This document shows, in pieces, positions 16,193 to 24,985 of a DNA stretch of 64,000 nucleotides. The notes beneath the pieces were generated by a model that did not search any database, was not told the DNA's origin, and worked only from the letters and a program-made list of their open reading frames with translations. The position numbers were made by a program, and so were the translations under genes. How positions within the stretch are numbered: position 1 is the first letter of the stretch; the number at the start of each line of letters is the position of its first letter. Source of the stretch: Phycisphaerales bacterium. GTDB taxonomy: Bacteria > Planctomycetota > Phycisphaerae > UBA1845 > Fen-1342. The stretch spans positions 930,001-994,000 of the forward strand of contig JADJXS010000001.1 of assembly GCA_016710275.1 (NCBI GenBank), in the 5' to 3' direction.

Positions 16193-16963
16193 ATGACACA
16201 GGACCTGCGGACCATTCTGGGCGGTTGGGAGTACGAACCGGGCAAGATCTCGGTCCGCAAGATTATTGGCCGCGACGGGCGCGAGAAGATTCAGACCCGC
16301 GTGGACATGGGCCTGCTCCAGCTCACCCCGACTGGCCGGCCCGACGGAACCCGCCCGCGCGGCTTCGACTCACTGCTGGAATTCCACGAATCCCGGCTGG
16401 CCGCCTACATCGCCGAGAATGAGGACGAAGAGGGCTTCGTTCTCGGGCCGGATGATTGCCGCGACCTTCGCCACGAGAGCTATCTCTATTACCAGCGCTA
16501 CCTCTCCTGCTTCGTGCTGGAGGAGTGGAGCGCGGTCGAACGCGACACCGCCTTCAGCCTGCGGCTGCTCGATTTCTGCCGCGACTACGCCGCCGCCGCC
16601 GCCGATCGCAACGCGCTGGAGTCGCAGCGTGCGTACGTGCTGATGATGAACACCCGCGCGCGGGCCTATGGCTGCGCCGCCGAGCAGGAATATGAGGACG
16701 CGCTGCGCGCCATCGACGTCGGGGTGGCCAGCATCCGCGAAGTGACCGCGCTCGTCGAATCCACGGCGCTGGAGCCGGGCGGCGTCACCGAGCTGGGCGT
16801 GCTGGCCGAGCTGCGGCGCGAGCTGATCGAGAAAATGCCCGACGACGAGCCGATCCGCATGGAGTGGGAGCTGCGCAGCGCCGTCGCGAATGAGCAGTTC
16901 GAGCGCGCCGCCGAGCTGCGCGACCGCATCGCCGCCCGCCGCACCGTCCGCCCCGGCGTCTAG
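16193..16963 (+). CDS. UVR-domain protein
   Basis: 256 residues. The N-terminus (LGGWEYEPGKISVRKIIGRD) begins a domain of no known function that looks soluble. A helical middle and a C-terminal UVR motif follow: RMEWELRSAVANEQFERAAE, then LRDRIAA. The UVR motif is the helical hairpin used by UvrB and UvrC to bind each other. It also occurs in McsA-like and other non-repair proteins. There is no nuclease or helicase domain, so it should not be called UvrB or UvrC. It converges on the PIN-TRAM gene (8 bp between stops). Confidence 0.75.
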   Translation: MTQDLRTILGGWEYEPGKISVRKIIGRDGREKIQTRVDMGLLQLTPTGRPDGTRPRGFDSLLEFHESRLAAYIAENEDEEGFVLGPDDCRDLRHESYLYYQRYLSCFVLEEWSAVERDTAFSLRLLDFCRDYAAAAADRNALESQRAYVLMMNTRARAYGCAAEQEYEDALRAIDVGVASIREVTALVESTALEPGGVTELGVLAELRRELIEKMPDDEPIRMEWELRSAVANEQFERAAELRDRIAARRTVRPGV

Positions 16964-16971
16964 CCCCAGTC

Positions 16972-18057
16972 TCAGCGCGGCCGGAACCTCCGCGGCCCGC
17001 TCGGCGCGACCCCCTCCGGCCGCCCGAAGATCATCCGCCCCGCCGAAGTCTGAAGCACGCTGGTGACGGTGATGCTGACGTCATCGCCGATTCGCTCGGC
17101 CGCGTTCTCCGCAACGACCATCGTCCCGTCCTCGAGATAGCCGACGCCCTGTCCCTGCTCCTCGCCGGGCCGCATGATCTTGACCGCCAGCAACTCGCCC
17201 GGCAGCACGACCGGCTTGAGCGCGTTGGTCAGGTCGTTGATGTTGATCACGTCCACCCCGCGAAGCTGCGCGATCTTGTTCAGGTTGTAGTCGTTCGTGA
17301 CCACCCGCCCGTCGAGCTTCTTGGCCAGTGCGACCAGCTTCTGATCCACGTCCCCCTCCTCCTCGACCGAGGGCAGCCGCGCATCCGAAATCTTGATCTC
17401 GATCCGCTCATTGGTCTGAAGCTTGTTGAGCATGTCCAGCCCGCGCCGACCGCGGTTGCGCTTCAGCTTGTCCGAGCTGTCCGCAATGGTCTGCAGCTCC
17501 TGCAGCACGAAGCGCGGAATGATCAGTTGCGAGTCGATGATCCGCGTCTCGCAGATGTCGGCGATGCGCCCGTCGATGATCACGGACGTGTCGAGGATCA
17601 GGGGCCGGTTGCCGCGCGACTGCTTGGCAAACTCGACATAGGGGACGACGAAGCGGATGTCATCCTTCGTCTGCAGCACGAAGCTGATCGTCAGGTAGCA
17701 GCAGACGATCCCGATCATCAGCTTCACCGCGCTGACGGCCGTCTGCGTTTCCGTTCCGGCCCCCGCCGCCGAAGTCCCCCAGTACAGATTGAACAGCATG
17801 TGGTCGAGAATCAGCCCGATGATGTACGCGCCCGTCATCCCGGCCACCAGCCCGAGAAACGCCCCCGAGAGCGCCGCCAGCGACTTGCGCGGCACGAACA
17901 CATCCACCCCGATCAGCACGCCCGACACGACCACCGCCGCCGCCATCAGCGGAATTCGATACTGCTCCGTGCGGGCATCGCCCCCGGTCGGCACCGCCGA
18001 AAACGCCACCACGGCGACCAATGCGACAAACAACCCTCGCAACACCCAGAGAAACAT
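16972..18057 (-). CDS. Membrane PIN-TRAM domain protein (YacL-like)
   Basis: 361 residues. Four hydrophobic helices occupy about residues 1-125, for example VAGMTGAYIIGLILDHMLFN and LMIGIVCCYLTISFVLQ. A PIN nuclease-fold domain follows with its acidic residues in LILDTSVIIDGRIADICE, GDVDQKLVALA and VVTNDYNL. A TRAM RNA-binding domain closes the protein (LAVKIMRPGEEQGQGVGYLE). This is the YacL/PilT-N architecture. Likely role: membrane-associated RNA binding or cleavage. The ATG at 18057 has GGGAG seven bases upstream; the open frame continues far upstream but those residues are an antisense shadow of the next gene. Its start region faces the TPR gene, divergent, with only 25 bp between the ATGs. 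Confidence 0.9.
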   Translation of the reverse strand: MFLWVLRGLFVALVAVVAFSAVPTGGDARTEQYRIPLMAAAVVVSGVLIGVDVFVPRKSLAALSGAFLGLVAGMTGAYIIGLILDHMLFNLYWGTSAAGAGTETQTAVSAVKLMIGIVCCYLTISFVLQTKDDIRFVVPYVEFAKQSRGNRPLILDTSVIIDGRIADICETRIIDSQLIIPRFVLQELQTIADSSDKLKRNRGRRGLDMLNKLQTNERIEIKISDARLPSVEEEGDVDQKLVALAKKLDGRVVTNDYNLNKIAQLRGVDVININDLTNALKPVVLPGELLAVKIMRPGEEQGQGVGYLEDGTMVVAENAAERIGDDVSITVTSVLQTSAGRMIFGRPEGVAPSGPRRFRPR

Positions 18058-18082
18058 GGAAGCTCCCTTACAATGCGAATCG

Positions 18083-19957
18083 ATGATCGGCGCTGTGTAT
18101 GATTCGTCGGATGCGCCGCGGCTCGGCGGGGAGTCATCCCCGCGTCGGCCGCATTCTACGCCCCGCCCACCCTTCCCGACACTGCACCGACCGCCGCCCC
18201 CATCCGCCGCATCGCGCTCATGCTCCGCGCTGGTCCTTGCGATCCTCCTTCTGCCCCATTCGTCGCTGACGGCGGCACCGCCCGCGACGCCGACGCCCCC
18301 CGGCCCCCCAACGCAACCCGCGCCCGATTCCGCCTCGACCGTGCCCGCAACAAGCCCCGCCGCGCCGGATTCCGCCTCATCCGCCCCGGCCGAGCGCCTG
18401 CGCTCCGAAGTGCTGCTCCTGCTCCGCGACGGCCGGCCCGACGAAGCCGTTGCCCGCGCCCAGCGCGCCCTCCGCGCCAATCCCGGCGACGCCGCCGTCG
18501 TCCGTGAATTCGCCGCGCTGCACCTGACGCTCGGCCGCGCCGCCCTGGCCGAGGGTGCATGGGAGAGCGCAACCACCTACGCCCGCGCCGTGCTCTCCGT
18601 CGTCCCGGACGATCCCGCCGCCCGCGGCATCGTCACGGCCGCGCAGGACGCGGAAACCCGGCTGCGCGCGACGCCGCAGCGCGTCGCGGAGTTGCTCCGG
18701 CTCGATCTGTTCGAATCGGCGATCGAATCACTCGACCAGCGCGAGCGCTTCGGCGGCCCGCTCGACGCCGGGCCGATCGAGGCCCGCGAACAGGCCTGGC
18801 TCGGCGCCGCCGACGATCACTACCTGGCCGGCAATTTCTCCGAGGCCTTCTCGCTGTATGAGCGCCGCCTCAGCCTCGCAGCGGCCGCACTGGACGTACA
18901 CGATCGTTGGGCGCTGTCCCTTGCCCTGGCCCTCGATGGCGAACGCAACCCGATCGCCCCCGACGCGATCGAGCGCATCCGCGCCCGCGCCGCCGCCTCC
19001 CCCGCCGAGCCGCGCATCCGCGCGGTCATCGAGGGGCTGCTGCTCGAAGCCGTCGGCCAGGGCGTCCGCGCGGGCGAGTCCTACGCTGCCGCCGTCGGCG
19101 AATCCTTCGGCCTGCCTCCCGCCGACCAGCGCGTTGGCGCTCTCCGCCGCGCGCGATCCGCGGCGATCGAGTCGATGCGAAGCGCCTATCGCCAGACGCC
19201 GACGCGCCGCCGGACCGGCGAGTGGTCCGTCGCGCTTCCCGGATCCGCCAAATCGCGACATTCGGCGCGATTGGACGTCATTGCGGCGAACGACGCGCTC
19301 GCCGAGCGCATGCTCGCCGCCGCCGACTATCACCTGCCGCGGCTGGCCGCCTGGCTCGGCGCCTCCCTCGATCCGCCGCCGGCGCGCCGCCTGCTCATTC
19401 ACCTTCACTCGGATTCCGCTTCGCTCGTTGAGGCCACCGGCGCAGCGCCCGGCAGCACCGACGCGGTCCGCCTGATCCGCCGCGACGGCCGGATCACCCA
19501 GCGCGAAATACACGTCGTGCAGACCGACCCCTGGCTCCTGAATTCCACTCTGCCCGCGCGGCTGGTCCCCGCAATTCTCGACGGCGCAGAAACACCCGCG
19601 GACGAAGCGCTGGTCGCGGCACTTGCCGAGGCTGCGCAGGCTCCGGCCCGTCGGCTGGCGCTGCGCCGTGTTCCGTGTGCTTCTGTGTCGTGGATCGACG
19701 CCCTTCGATCGCAGAATCGCGCCGATTGTCACGCTTTGGCGGAATTTCTGCTGAATTGCGCCGCGCGTGGCAATCCGAAGGAACCGCCCGCCGCCACCCT
19801 CCTGACCCGCGTCCGCGGTCGGCAGCCGCCCGATTGGCCCATGGCGCTGGGCTTTTCGAGCGAAGCAGCGATGCAGGCGGCCTGGCGGGAATGGTGCGAA
19901 GCGCCGTCGCCGGCGCGAATGCCCCTGATCCTGCATCTTGATGCCGGAGCGCGGTAA
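18083..19957 (+). CDS. Exported TPR protein with a possible degenerate peptidase-MA-like domain
   Basis: About 624 residues. After an Arg/Pro-rich N-terminus there is a hydrophobic stretch (CSALVLAILLLPHSSLTAA), then a Pro/Ala linker. Residues about 110-360 hold TPR-like units (LLRDGRPDEAVARAQRALRA, LAGNFSEAFSLYERRL). The C-terminal ~200 residues follow the order of MA-clan (gluzincin) domains near TPRs in planctomycetes: YHLPRLAAWLGASLD, RLLIHLHSDSASL, and a helix where HExxH would sit (PARLVPAILDGAETPADEAL). No HExxH is present, so if related it is catalytically dead. The start could also be further upstream; ATG 18083 avoids most overlap with the divergent gene. Confidence 0.7.
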   Translation: MIGAVYDSSDAPRLGGESSPRRPHSTPRPPFPTLHRPPPPSAASRSCSALVLAILLLPHSSLTAAPPATPTPPGPPTQPAPDSASTVPATSPAAPDSASSAPAERLRSEVLLLLRDGRPDEAVARAQRALRANPGDAAVVREFAALHLTLGRAALAEGAWESATTYARAVLSVVPDDPAARGIVTAAQDAETRLRATPQRVAELLRLDLFESAIESLDQRERFGGPLDAGPIEAREQAWLGAADDHYLAGNFSEAFSLYERRLSLAAAALDVHDRWALSLALALDGERNPIAPDAIERIRARAAASPAEPRIRAVIEGLLLEAVGQGVRAGESYAAAVGESFGLPPADQRVGALRRARSAAIESMRSAYRQTPTRRRTGEWSVALPGSAKSRHSARLDVIAANDALAERMLAAADYHLPRLAAWLGASLDPPPARRLLIHLHSDSASLVEATGAAPGSTDAVRLIRRDGRITQREIHVVQTDPWLLNSTLPARLVPAILDGAETPADEALVAALAEAAQAPARRLALRRVPCASVSWIDALRSQNRADCHALAEFLLNCAARGNPKEPPAATLLTRVRGRQPPDWPMALGFSSEAAMQAAWREWCEAPSPARMPLILHLDAGAR

Positions 19958-20048
19958 TGCGGCGGCGGTTTCGGGAGGATGCCCCGGCCCGCCCGGTGTG
20001 GATACACTTGGGAGTACCCGGCGCCTTTGATACCCGGGGGAGCGACCG

Positions 20049-23000
20049 TTGATTCTTGCATTCCTGAACTTCGAGGTCCCGGGCTACCTGGCGCTGCTGG
20101 CGGCGCTGCCGCTGCTGATCGTGCTTTCGTTTCGATCCCTCTCGGGGCTGGGGCCGGTGCGGCGGATCATCGCGCTCGCGGCGCGCTGCATTGTGGTGGT
20201 CTGCATGTGCCTGGCGCTGGCGGGGGCGCATCGCGTTCGCACGACCGATGAGGCGGCGGTGATCTTCGTCGTGGATCGCTCGTCGAGCATCCCGCGCGGG
20301 CAAGGCGCCCGATCGCTGGCGTTTCTGCAGGAAGCGGAAAAGGGCCGCCGCCCGGGCGATCGCGTCGCGGTGATTTCCTTCGATGGCAAGAGCGCCGTCG
20401 AGCAGCTTCCCATGTCCGTCCTGGCGATTGAGCGCCTCACCGAATCCGTCCGCCCCGATGAGACCAATCTCGCCGGCGCGCTGCGCATGGCGCTGGCGCT
20501 TTTCCCCCCCGGCGTGATGCGCCGTGTCGTGCTGATCTCGGACGGCAACGAAAACGTCGGCGATGCCCTGGCCGATGCCGATCAGTACCGCGCCGCCGGC
20601 GTGCCGATCGATGTCGTCCCCGTCCGCTACGCCCACCGCAATGAGATCATCGTCGAGCGCCTCAGCGCCCCGCCGACGGCCGCCTCCGATGAAACCGTCA
20701 GTCTGCAGTGCGTCATTCGCTCGGAGCAGCCGGCCACCGGGCGGCTCAAGATCAAACACAACGACGAATTTCTGCCGATCGGCCCCGGCGGATCGACCGA
20801 GTTCGGCGTGGCGCTCGACGCCGGTCCCAACCGCATCCCCATCTCCGTGCCGCTGCGCGCCGCCGGCGCCCACCGCTTCGAGGCCATCTTCGAACCGGAC
20901 GACGCGGCACAGGACACCATCGCGGAAAACAACACCGGCCGGGCCTTTACGGTCGTCTCCGGCCCCGGGCGGGTGCTGATTCTCACGACCCAGGATGACC
21001 TTCGATCGGCCCGGCTGCTGGCAGCGGCGCTGGCCCGCGAACAGCTCGTGGCGGATGTCGAGATCGTCGGTTCCGCGACGATCGACCAGGTCCGTCTGAT
21101 CGAATACTCGCTGGTCGTTCTCTCCAACGTCCCCGCGCCGCTGGTGCGCGAGGAGGAACGCCAGACACTGGCAACGTATGTGCGCGATCTGGGCGGCGGG
21201 TTGCTGATGATCGGCGGCGACCAGGCCTTCGGCGCCGGCGGCTGGATGGACACACCCATCGAAGAGGTCATGCCCGTCAGCTTCGACATCAAGAGCAAGA
21301 AGCAGATTCCGAAGGGCGCGCTGGTGCTGGTGATGCACGCCTGCGAAATCCCCGAGGGCAATTACTGGGGCGAGCGCGTCGCCGTGGCCGCGGTCAAGAC
21401 GCTCTCCAGCCGCGACCTCGTCGGCGTCCTGTCGTGGCAGTGGGGCGGCGCCGCCGCGCAGAACTGGGTGGTCCCCCTGCAGGTCGTCGGCTCAAAGAAC
21501 GCGATCATCCAGGCGCTGACCCGCATGCAGATGGGCGATATGCCCTCACTGGAAAACGTGGTGACGCAGGGGGTGGATGCCCTGGAGCAGCGGCGCGACG
21601 CCGCCGTCAAGCACATGATCATCATCTCGGACTTCGACCCCGACGGCCCCTCCGACGTCACCATCGCCCGCATGAAGAAGCTCGGCATTTCCTGTTCGAC
21701 CGTCGCCATCGGCTATGGCGCCCACTGGATCGACGAGCCGAAAGCCCGCCACATCGCCACCACCACCGGCGGCAAGTTCTACAACACCAAGAATTACGCT
21801 GAGCTGCCGCAGATCTTCATCAAGGAATCGATGATCGTGAGGCGGACGCTGGTGCAGGACGGCACCTTCGCACCCCGGCTGGTCAACCCCATCTCGCCCA
21901 CGGTTCAGGGGCTGTCCGCCAACGACATCCCGGCCCTGCACGGCTACGTGCTCACCACGCCCAAGCCGCTGGCCGACGTCCCGCTGATCCGCCGCACCGA
22001 GGACTCGGATGATCCGATCCTGGCCCAATGGCAGGTCGGCCTGGGCAAGACCGTCGCCTTCACCAGCGGCATGTGGGATCGCTGGGGCGCGGATTGGACC
22101 CAGTGGACGAAATTCAGCAAGCTCTGGGCGCAGATCGCGCGCTGGGCCAGCCGCCAGTCCGAGGCCGCCGCCTTCGGCGTCACCAGCACCGTCAGTGGCG
22201 GCCGCGGCCGGATCCGCGTTGACGCGCTGGATGCGGACGCCGCCGCGATCAATTTCATGACCATCGAAGGCGCGCTGCTCAACCCCAGCGCCCCGCAGGC
22301 GACGCCGCTGCGACTCACGCAGACGGGCCCCGGCCGCTACGAGGCCGAGTTCGACGCCCGCGAGGCCGGCAATTACATCCTGAATCTCGCCTATCGCATG
22401 GGTTCGGGCGAGGACGCCCGCCGCGGCACGCTGCAGACCGGCGTCAGCGTGGCCTACTCCGCCGAGCATCGCGACCTGTCCTCCAATGTCCCGTTGATGG
22501 ATGCAATCGCCAAGCGCACCGGCGGTCGCGAATTGACGACTGCCGACGCCCGGGCGGCGTTTTCGCTCGACGGCCTGGCCCGCCCGACCGCCCGCCAGCC
22601 GATCTGGGAAGACCTCGTCCGCCTGATGCTGCTGCTCTTCCTGATCGATGTGGCCGTGCGCCGCATCGCCATCAACCCGCTGGAACTGCTGCGCCGGCTG
22701 CGGCGCTTCATCGCCGAAATCGGCGGCCGGCGCACCCCCGCCGAGGCCAGTGCGACAGTGCTTTCGACGCTCAAGGGCAGCCGCGAGGAAGCCCGCGCTG
22801 CGCGGACGGCCGCGGGCCGCGACGCCGCGGGTCAGCCGGGCGCCGGCCGCGATTCCCCGGGGTCGCCGGGTGCGGGACGCGATGCTTCCGGGCAGCCGGA
22901 AGGGGGTTCGCCGTCAGCGCGCTTCGAGGCGCGCGCGGATGCGAAGTCCAGCGCGGACCTGGCCCGCGCGCTGGGTGGGGCGAGCGAAACCGATCAGCCG

Positions 23001-23120
23001 GTGGTTGCCAAACCGACCCGCAAGCCGACCGCCACCAACGAGGCGGATTACACGTCGCGGCTGCTGAAGGCCAAGAAGCGCGCCCAGGATGAGATGAAGC
23101 CGGAGGATGAGTCGAAGTAG
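20049..23120 (+). CDS. Large membrane protein with two VWA domains and a GATase1-like domain
   Basis: 1023 residues starting at TTG, which follows GGGGGAG by six bases. Two N-terminal helices (about 8-60) precede a VWA domain with an intact MIDAS motif DRSSS at 76-80 and a later LISDGNENVG. A glutamine-amidotransferase-like domain spans about 300-410 (VLILTTQDDLRSARLLAAAL, GGGLLMIGGDQAFGAGGW). A second VWA-fold region (about 415-590) has MHACEIPEG where MIDAS should be and retains IIISDFDPDGPSD, so its metal site looks lost. A C-terminal helix (LVRLMLLLFLIDVAVRRI) precedes a Gly/Arg/Asp/Pro repeat tail. It resembles BatA-type planctomycete proteins. It is probably part of a membrane complex; function unknown. 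The next element, an intergenic repeat, starts 12 bp after the stop. Confidence 0.85.
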   Translation: MILAFLNFEVPGYLALLAALPLLIVLSFRSLSGLGPVRRIIALAARCIVVVCMCLALAGAHRVRTTDEAAVIFVVDRSSSIPRGQGARSLAFLQEAEKGRRPGDRVAVISFDGKSAVEQLPMSVLAIERLTESVRPDETNLAGALRMALALFPPGVMRRVVLISDGNENVGDALADADQYRAAGVPIDVVPVRYAHRNEIIVERLSAPPTAASDETVSLQCVIRSEQPATGRLKIKHNDEFLPIGPGGSTEFGVALDAGPNRIPISVPLRAAGAHRFEAIFEPDDAAQDTIAENNTGRAFTVVSGPGRVLILTTQDDLRSARLLAAALAREQLVADVEIVGSATIDQVRLIEYSLVVLSNVPAPLVREEERQTLATYVRDLGGGLLMIGGDQAFGAGGWMDTPIEEVMPVSFDIKSKKQIPKGALVLVMHACEIPEGNYWGERVAVAAVKTLSSRDLVGVLSWQWGGAAAQNWVVPLQVVGSKNAIIQALTRMQMGDMPSLENVVTQGVDALEQRRDAAVKHMIIISDFDPDGPSDVTIARMKKLGISCSTVAIGYGAHWIDEPKARHIATTTGGKFYNTKNYAELPQIFIKESMIVRRTLVQDGTFAPRLVNPISPTVQGLSANDIPALHGYVLTTPKPLADVPLIRRTEDSDDPILAQWQVGLGKTVAFTSGMWDRWGADWTQWTKFSKLWAQIARWASRQSEAAAFGVTSTVSGGRGRIRVDALDADAAAINFMTIEGALLNPSAPQATPLRLTQTGPGRYEAEFDAREAGNYILNLAYRMGSGEDARRGTLQTGVSVAYSAEHRDLSSNVPLMDAIAKRTGGRELTTADARAAFSLDGLARPTARQPIWEDLVRLMLLLFLIDVAVRRIAINPLELLRRLRRFIAEIGGRRTPAEASATVLSTLKGSREEARAARTAAGRDAAGQPGAGRDSPGSPGAGRDASGQPEGGSPSARFEARADAKSSADLARALGGASETDQPVVAKPTRKPTATNEADYTSRLLKAKKRAQDEMKPEDESK

Positions 23121-23132
23121 CGCGGCGTAATG

Positions 23133-23690
23133 GGTGCCGCGCGTTGGGTGCCGTTTGTTTGGTGCCGCGCGCTGGGTGCCGCGCGTTGGGTGCCATGCCG
23201 ACGGCTTTGCGTCGGCATGTCTTGATTGCCCGAACGTGGCATCTCCCGAATGACCAATGTCGTGCGGCATCTCTTGGGTGACATCTCTTGGGTGGCATGC
23301 TTTCGCGGTACTCCGCGTAAGCATGCAACCGCCGTGGCACCGCCCTTCCGGGCGGTGCAGCGCATCGGGCAGAACCCCGATGCCACATAGCGCGTGGCGA
23401 GCTTTCGCGCCGGTTGCCATGCTTTCGCGATTCTCCGCGTAAGCATGCAACCGCCGTGGCACCGCCCTTCCGGGCGGCGCAGCGCATCGGGCAGAACCCC
23501 GATGCCACATGCGCGTGGCGAGCTTTCGCGCCGGTTGCCATGCTTTCGCGATTCTCCGCGTAAGCATGCAACCGCCGTGGCACCGCCCTTCCGGGCGGCG
23601 CAGCGCATCGGGCAGAACCCCGATGCCACATGCCGGGTGCCTCGCTTCATAGTCTCATGCTCTCGCGATTCTCCGCGTAAGCACGCATTT
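23133..23690. repeat. Repeat island 1: 14-bp iterons plus hairpins A, B and C in a ~121-bp tandem
   Basis: Five 14-bp iterons of GGTGCCGCGCGTTG type (23133-23202) run in phase into hairpin C (23194-23219, CATGCCGACGG-CTTTG-CGTCGGCATG type). A second 14-bp-phase array follows (23220-23303). Hairpin A occurs at 23296-23325, 23418-23447, 23539-23568 and, degenerate, 23656-23685. Its arms are CATGCTT and AAGCATG, then a T-T mismatch, then CGCGG and CCGCG. After each of the first three copies comes double hairpin B (23334-23388, 23456-23510, 23577-23631), with GCACCGCCC/GGGCGGTGC and GCATCGGG/CCCGATGC stems. A-B pairs repeat every 121-122 bp. No open reading frame in the region looks coding. Confidence 0.9.
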
Positions 23691-23765
23691 CATCGGACTG
23701 GCGCGAGTCGAAGCTCCGCCTTGAGTAACGTCACAACACCCGCCGCCGCCCCCTGATACACGTGC

Positions 23766-24296
23766 TCAGCGCTTCGGGTCGCCCTCTCCCGGCTCATCGC
23801 CCGCGTCGTCCCGCACTTCCAGCCCGCAGTTCCAGCAGATCGAGAATTGATCCTCGTTGTCCTCCCCGCAGGCCGGGCAATCCCACGGCGGTCCGACCGG
23901 CTCGCCCAGCTTCGCGCCGCATTCGGGGCACTGCACCTGCACGCTCCGCAGGTCGAGATCGCACTCCGGGCAGTTCCACGGCAGCCCCCCGTCGGGCTCC
24001 CCGACGCTCGTGCAGCACTCGGGACAATGCACCCGATTGGACACCAGGTCGCATGAGCAGGCGGGACACACCTCCGGCCGACGGCGATATTCCTGCGCGA
24101 TCACCTCCGCCGCCGCGTCGGCTGATTCGGACGCAACGCAGACGCGCACGCCGGGCAGCCGCTTGGCGAACGGCGTCCGCGTGGAACCGAGATCGAGGGT
24201 AGTCTCCACCGCCACAGCGCGGATGCCGTGCTGCTCGAGCAGTTCGGCGACGAGCGCTGCTTCGGCGGATGTCTTGGCCAGAAAGACGCTCTTCAT
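23766..24296 (-). CDS. DUF2007-like domain with multiple zinc ribbons
   Basis: 176 residues. Residues 1-70 (SVFLAKTSAEAALVAELLEQ, then GIRAVAVE, GVRVCVASESADAAAEVIAQ) match the DUF2007/putative signal-transducing domain. The rest is a chain of CxxC knuckles: VCPACSCD, HCPECCTS, NCPECDLDL, QCPECGAKL, DCPACGED and CWNCGLEV. These would make about three zinc ribbons. The last pair resembles a RanBP2-type finger. Likely a zinc-binding regulatory or adaptor protein; target unknown. The ATG at 24296 has GGGAGG eight bases upstream and overlaps the stop of the gene before it (ATGA), so the two are probably co-translated. Confidence 0.82.
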   Translation of the reverse strand: MKSVFLAKTSAEAALVAELLEQHGIRAVAVETTLDLGSTRTPFAKRLPGVRVCVASESADAAAEVIAQEYRRRPEVCPACSCDLVSNRVHCPECCTSVGEPDGGLPWNCPECDLDLRSVQVQCPECGAKLGEPVGPPWDCPACGEDNEDQFSICWNCGLEVRDDAGDEPGEGDPKR

Positions 24297-24625
24297 CGGC
24301 CGGCCTCCCTGCGAACACGCCCACCGCCTGACTCCGTCACAGTCGCGACGACGATGAGCTGCATGCTCCCGTTGTCGGGCACCGTGCCGACGGCCATTGC
24401 GACGGCTCTCTTCCCACCCTCGCCACAGGTCGAACAGTATGGCTTTTTCCAGCGGCATTCCGCGCAAACATGCTCCTCTTCGGGCAGTAATGAGTCAAGC
24501 CGCGCGTTGAGTTCCGCCGGTTGTAAGCCGCGCGTTGTGAGCCGCCTGTTGTGAGGCGCCCGTGGTGAGCCGCCCGTTGTGACGCGCGTGCGTTGGGTGC
24601 CATGGCGACGGCTTTGCGTCGCCAT
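24293..24625 (-). CDS. Small Cys-rich (possible zinc-binding) protein; N-terminus runs into repeat DNA
   Basis: The plausible protein core is the last ~75 residues: LNARLDSLLPEEEHVCAECR, then KKPYCSTCGEGGKRAVAMAV and GSMQLIVVATVTES. It carries two CxxC pairs. The frame ends in TGA overlapping the ATG of the zinc-ribbon gene, which supports its being real. The N-terminus is uncertain. Upstream of about 24500 the frame is made entirely of 14-bp iterons and hairpin C (the ATG at 24625 lies in that hairpin). The true start is probably an unidentified non-ATG codon near 24500, or the native 5' end was overwritten by repeats. Confidence 0.42.
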   Translation of the reverse strand: MATQSRRHGTQRTRVTTGGSPRAPHNRRLTTRGLQPAELNARLDSLLPEEEHVCAECRWKKPYCSTCGEGGKRAVAMAVGTVPDNGSMQLIVVATVTESGGGRVRREAGR

Positions 24626-24677
24626 GCTCTTCGCCCGTAGGGCGCACGTTCGTTGCCAGGGCCTTCAGGCCCTGGAC
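24497..24677. repeat. Repeat island 2a: eight 14-bp iterons, hairpin C variant, extra hairpin
   Basis: From 24497 the sequence divides into eight 14-base units, including aagccgcgcgttga, aagccgcgcgttgt, gagccgcctgttgt and gagccgcccgttgt. The units run in phase into a hairpin-C variant (24601-24626, CATGGCGACGG/CGTCGCCATG arms). A further inverted repeat CCAGGGCC-TTCA-GGCCCTGG lies at about 24656-24675. The array is the same period and orientation type as that in island 1 (23133-23202). Confidence 0.85.
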
Positions 24678-24734
24678 CCAAATGCCCTCCAGCCGCGGCG
24701 TCGCCGCTCGCCGCGAAAAAAATCCGGGTTTTTC

Positions 24735-24762
24735 TTGCATCCGCCCGAATCGGTGTGATAAT
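24735..24762 (+). promoter_or_regulatory. Sigma70-type promoter candidate
   Basis: TTGCAT at 24735-24740 and GATAAT at 24757-24762 with a 16-bp spacer, in the least GC-rich stretch of this intergenic region. It points rightward, toward the dockerin-like pair at 24986-26943, with repeat DNA between promoter and genes. Confidence 0.45.
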
Positions 24763-24813
24763 CCGGATAGGGTGCTGTTGGAGAGGCTGACGACCGCGCC
24801 ATTCGCCGTTCTC

Positions 24814-24957
24814 ACGCGTGCGTTGGATACCCCGCCGAAGGCTTTGCGTCGGCATGCTCATCAGGAACGCCGCCTTGACGCACTCGGGTGGCCATTGGGG
24901 TGGCGCTTTGGGTTGCATTTTGGGTGGCATGCTTTCGCGGTACTCCGCGTAAGCATG
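24814..24957. repeat. Repeat island 2b: partial hairpin C, 12-bp iterons and hairpin A
   Basis: A half-copy of hairpin C (about 24838-24856) is followed by 12-base units gggtggccattg, gggtggcgcttt, gggttgcatttt and gggtggcatgct, which run in phase into hairpin A at 24928-24957. The last 48 bases match the reverse complement of the start of the island at 26987 almost exactly. Confidence 0.8.
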
Positions 24958-24985
24958 AGTCTGGTGCGCCGCCCTGGTGCCGCTC

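Noticed and set aside
23296..23568. CRISPR array
   Set aside because: Spacing of 121-122 bp and the whole unit, spacer included, is repeated; hairpins are palindromic and no cas gene is near.
23257..23756. Several ORFs on both strands in repeat island 1
   Set aside because: They repeat the same words (for example RRIAKAWQPARKL) because the DNA repeats; no start signals and no conservation expected.
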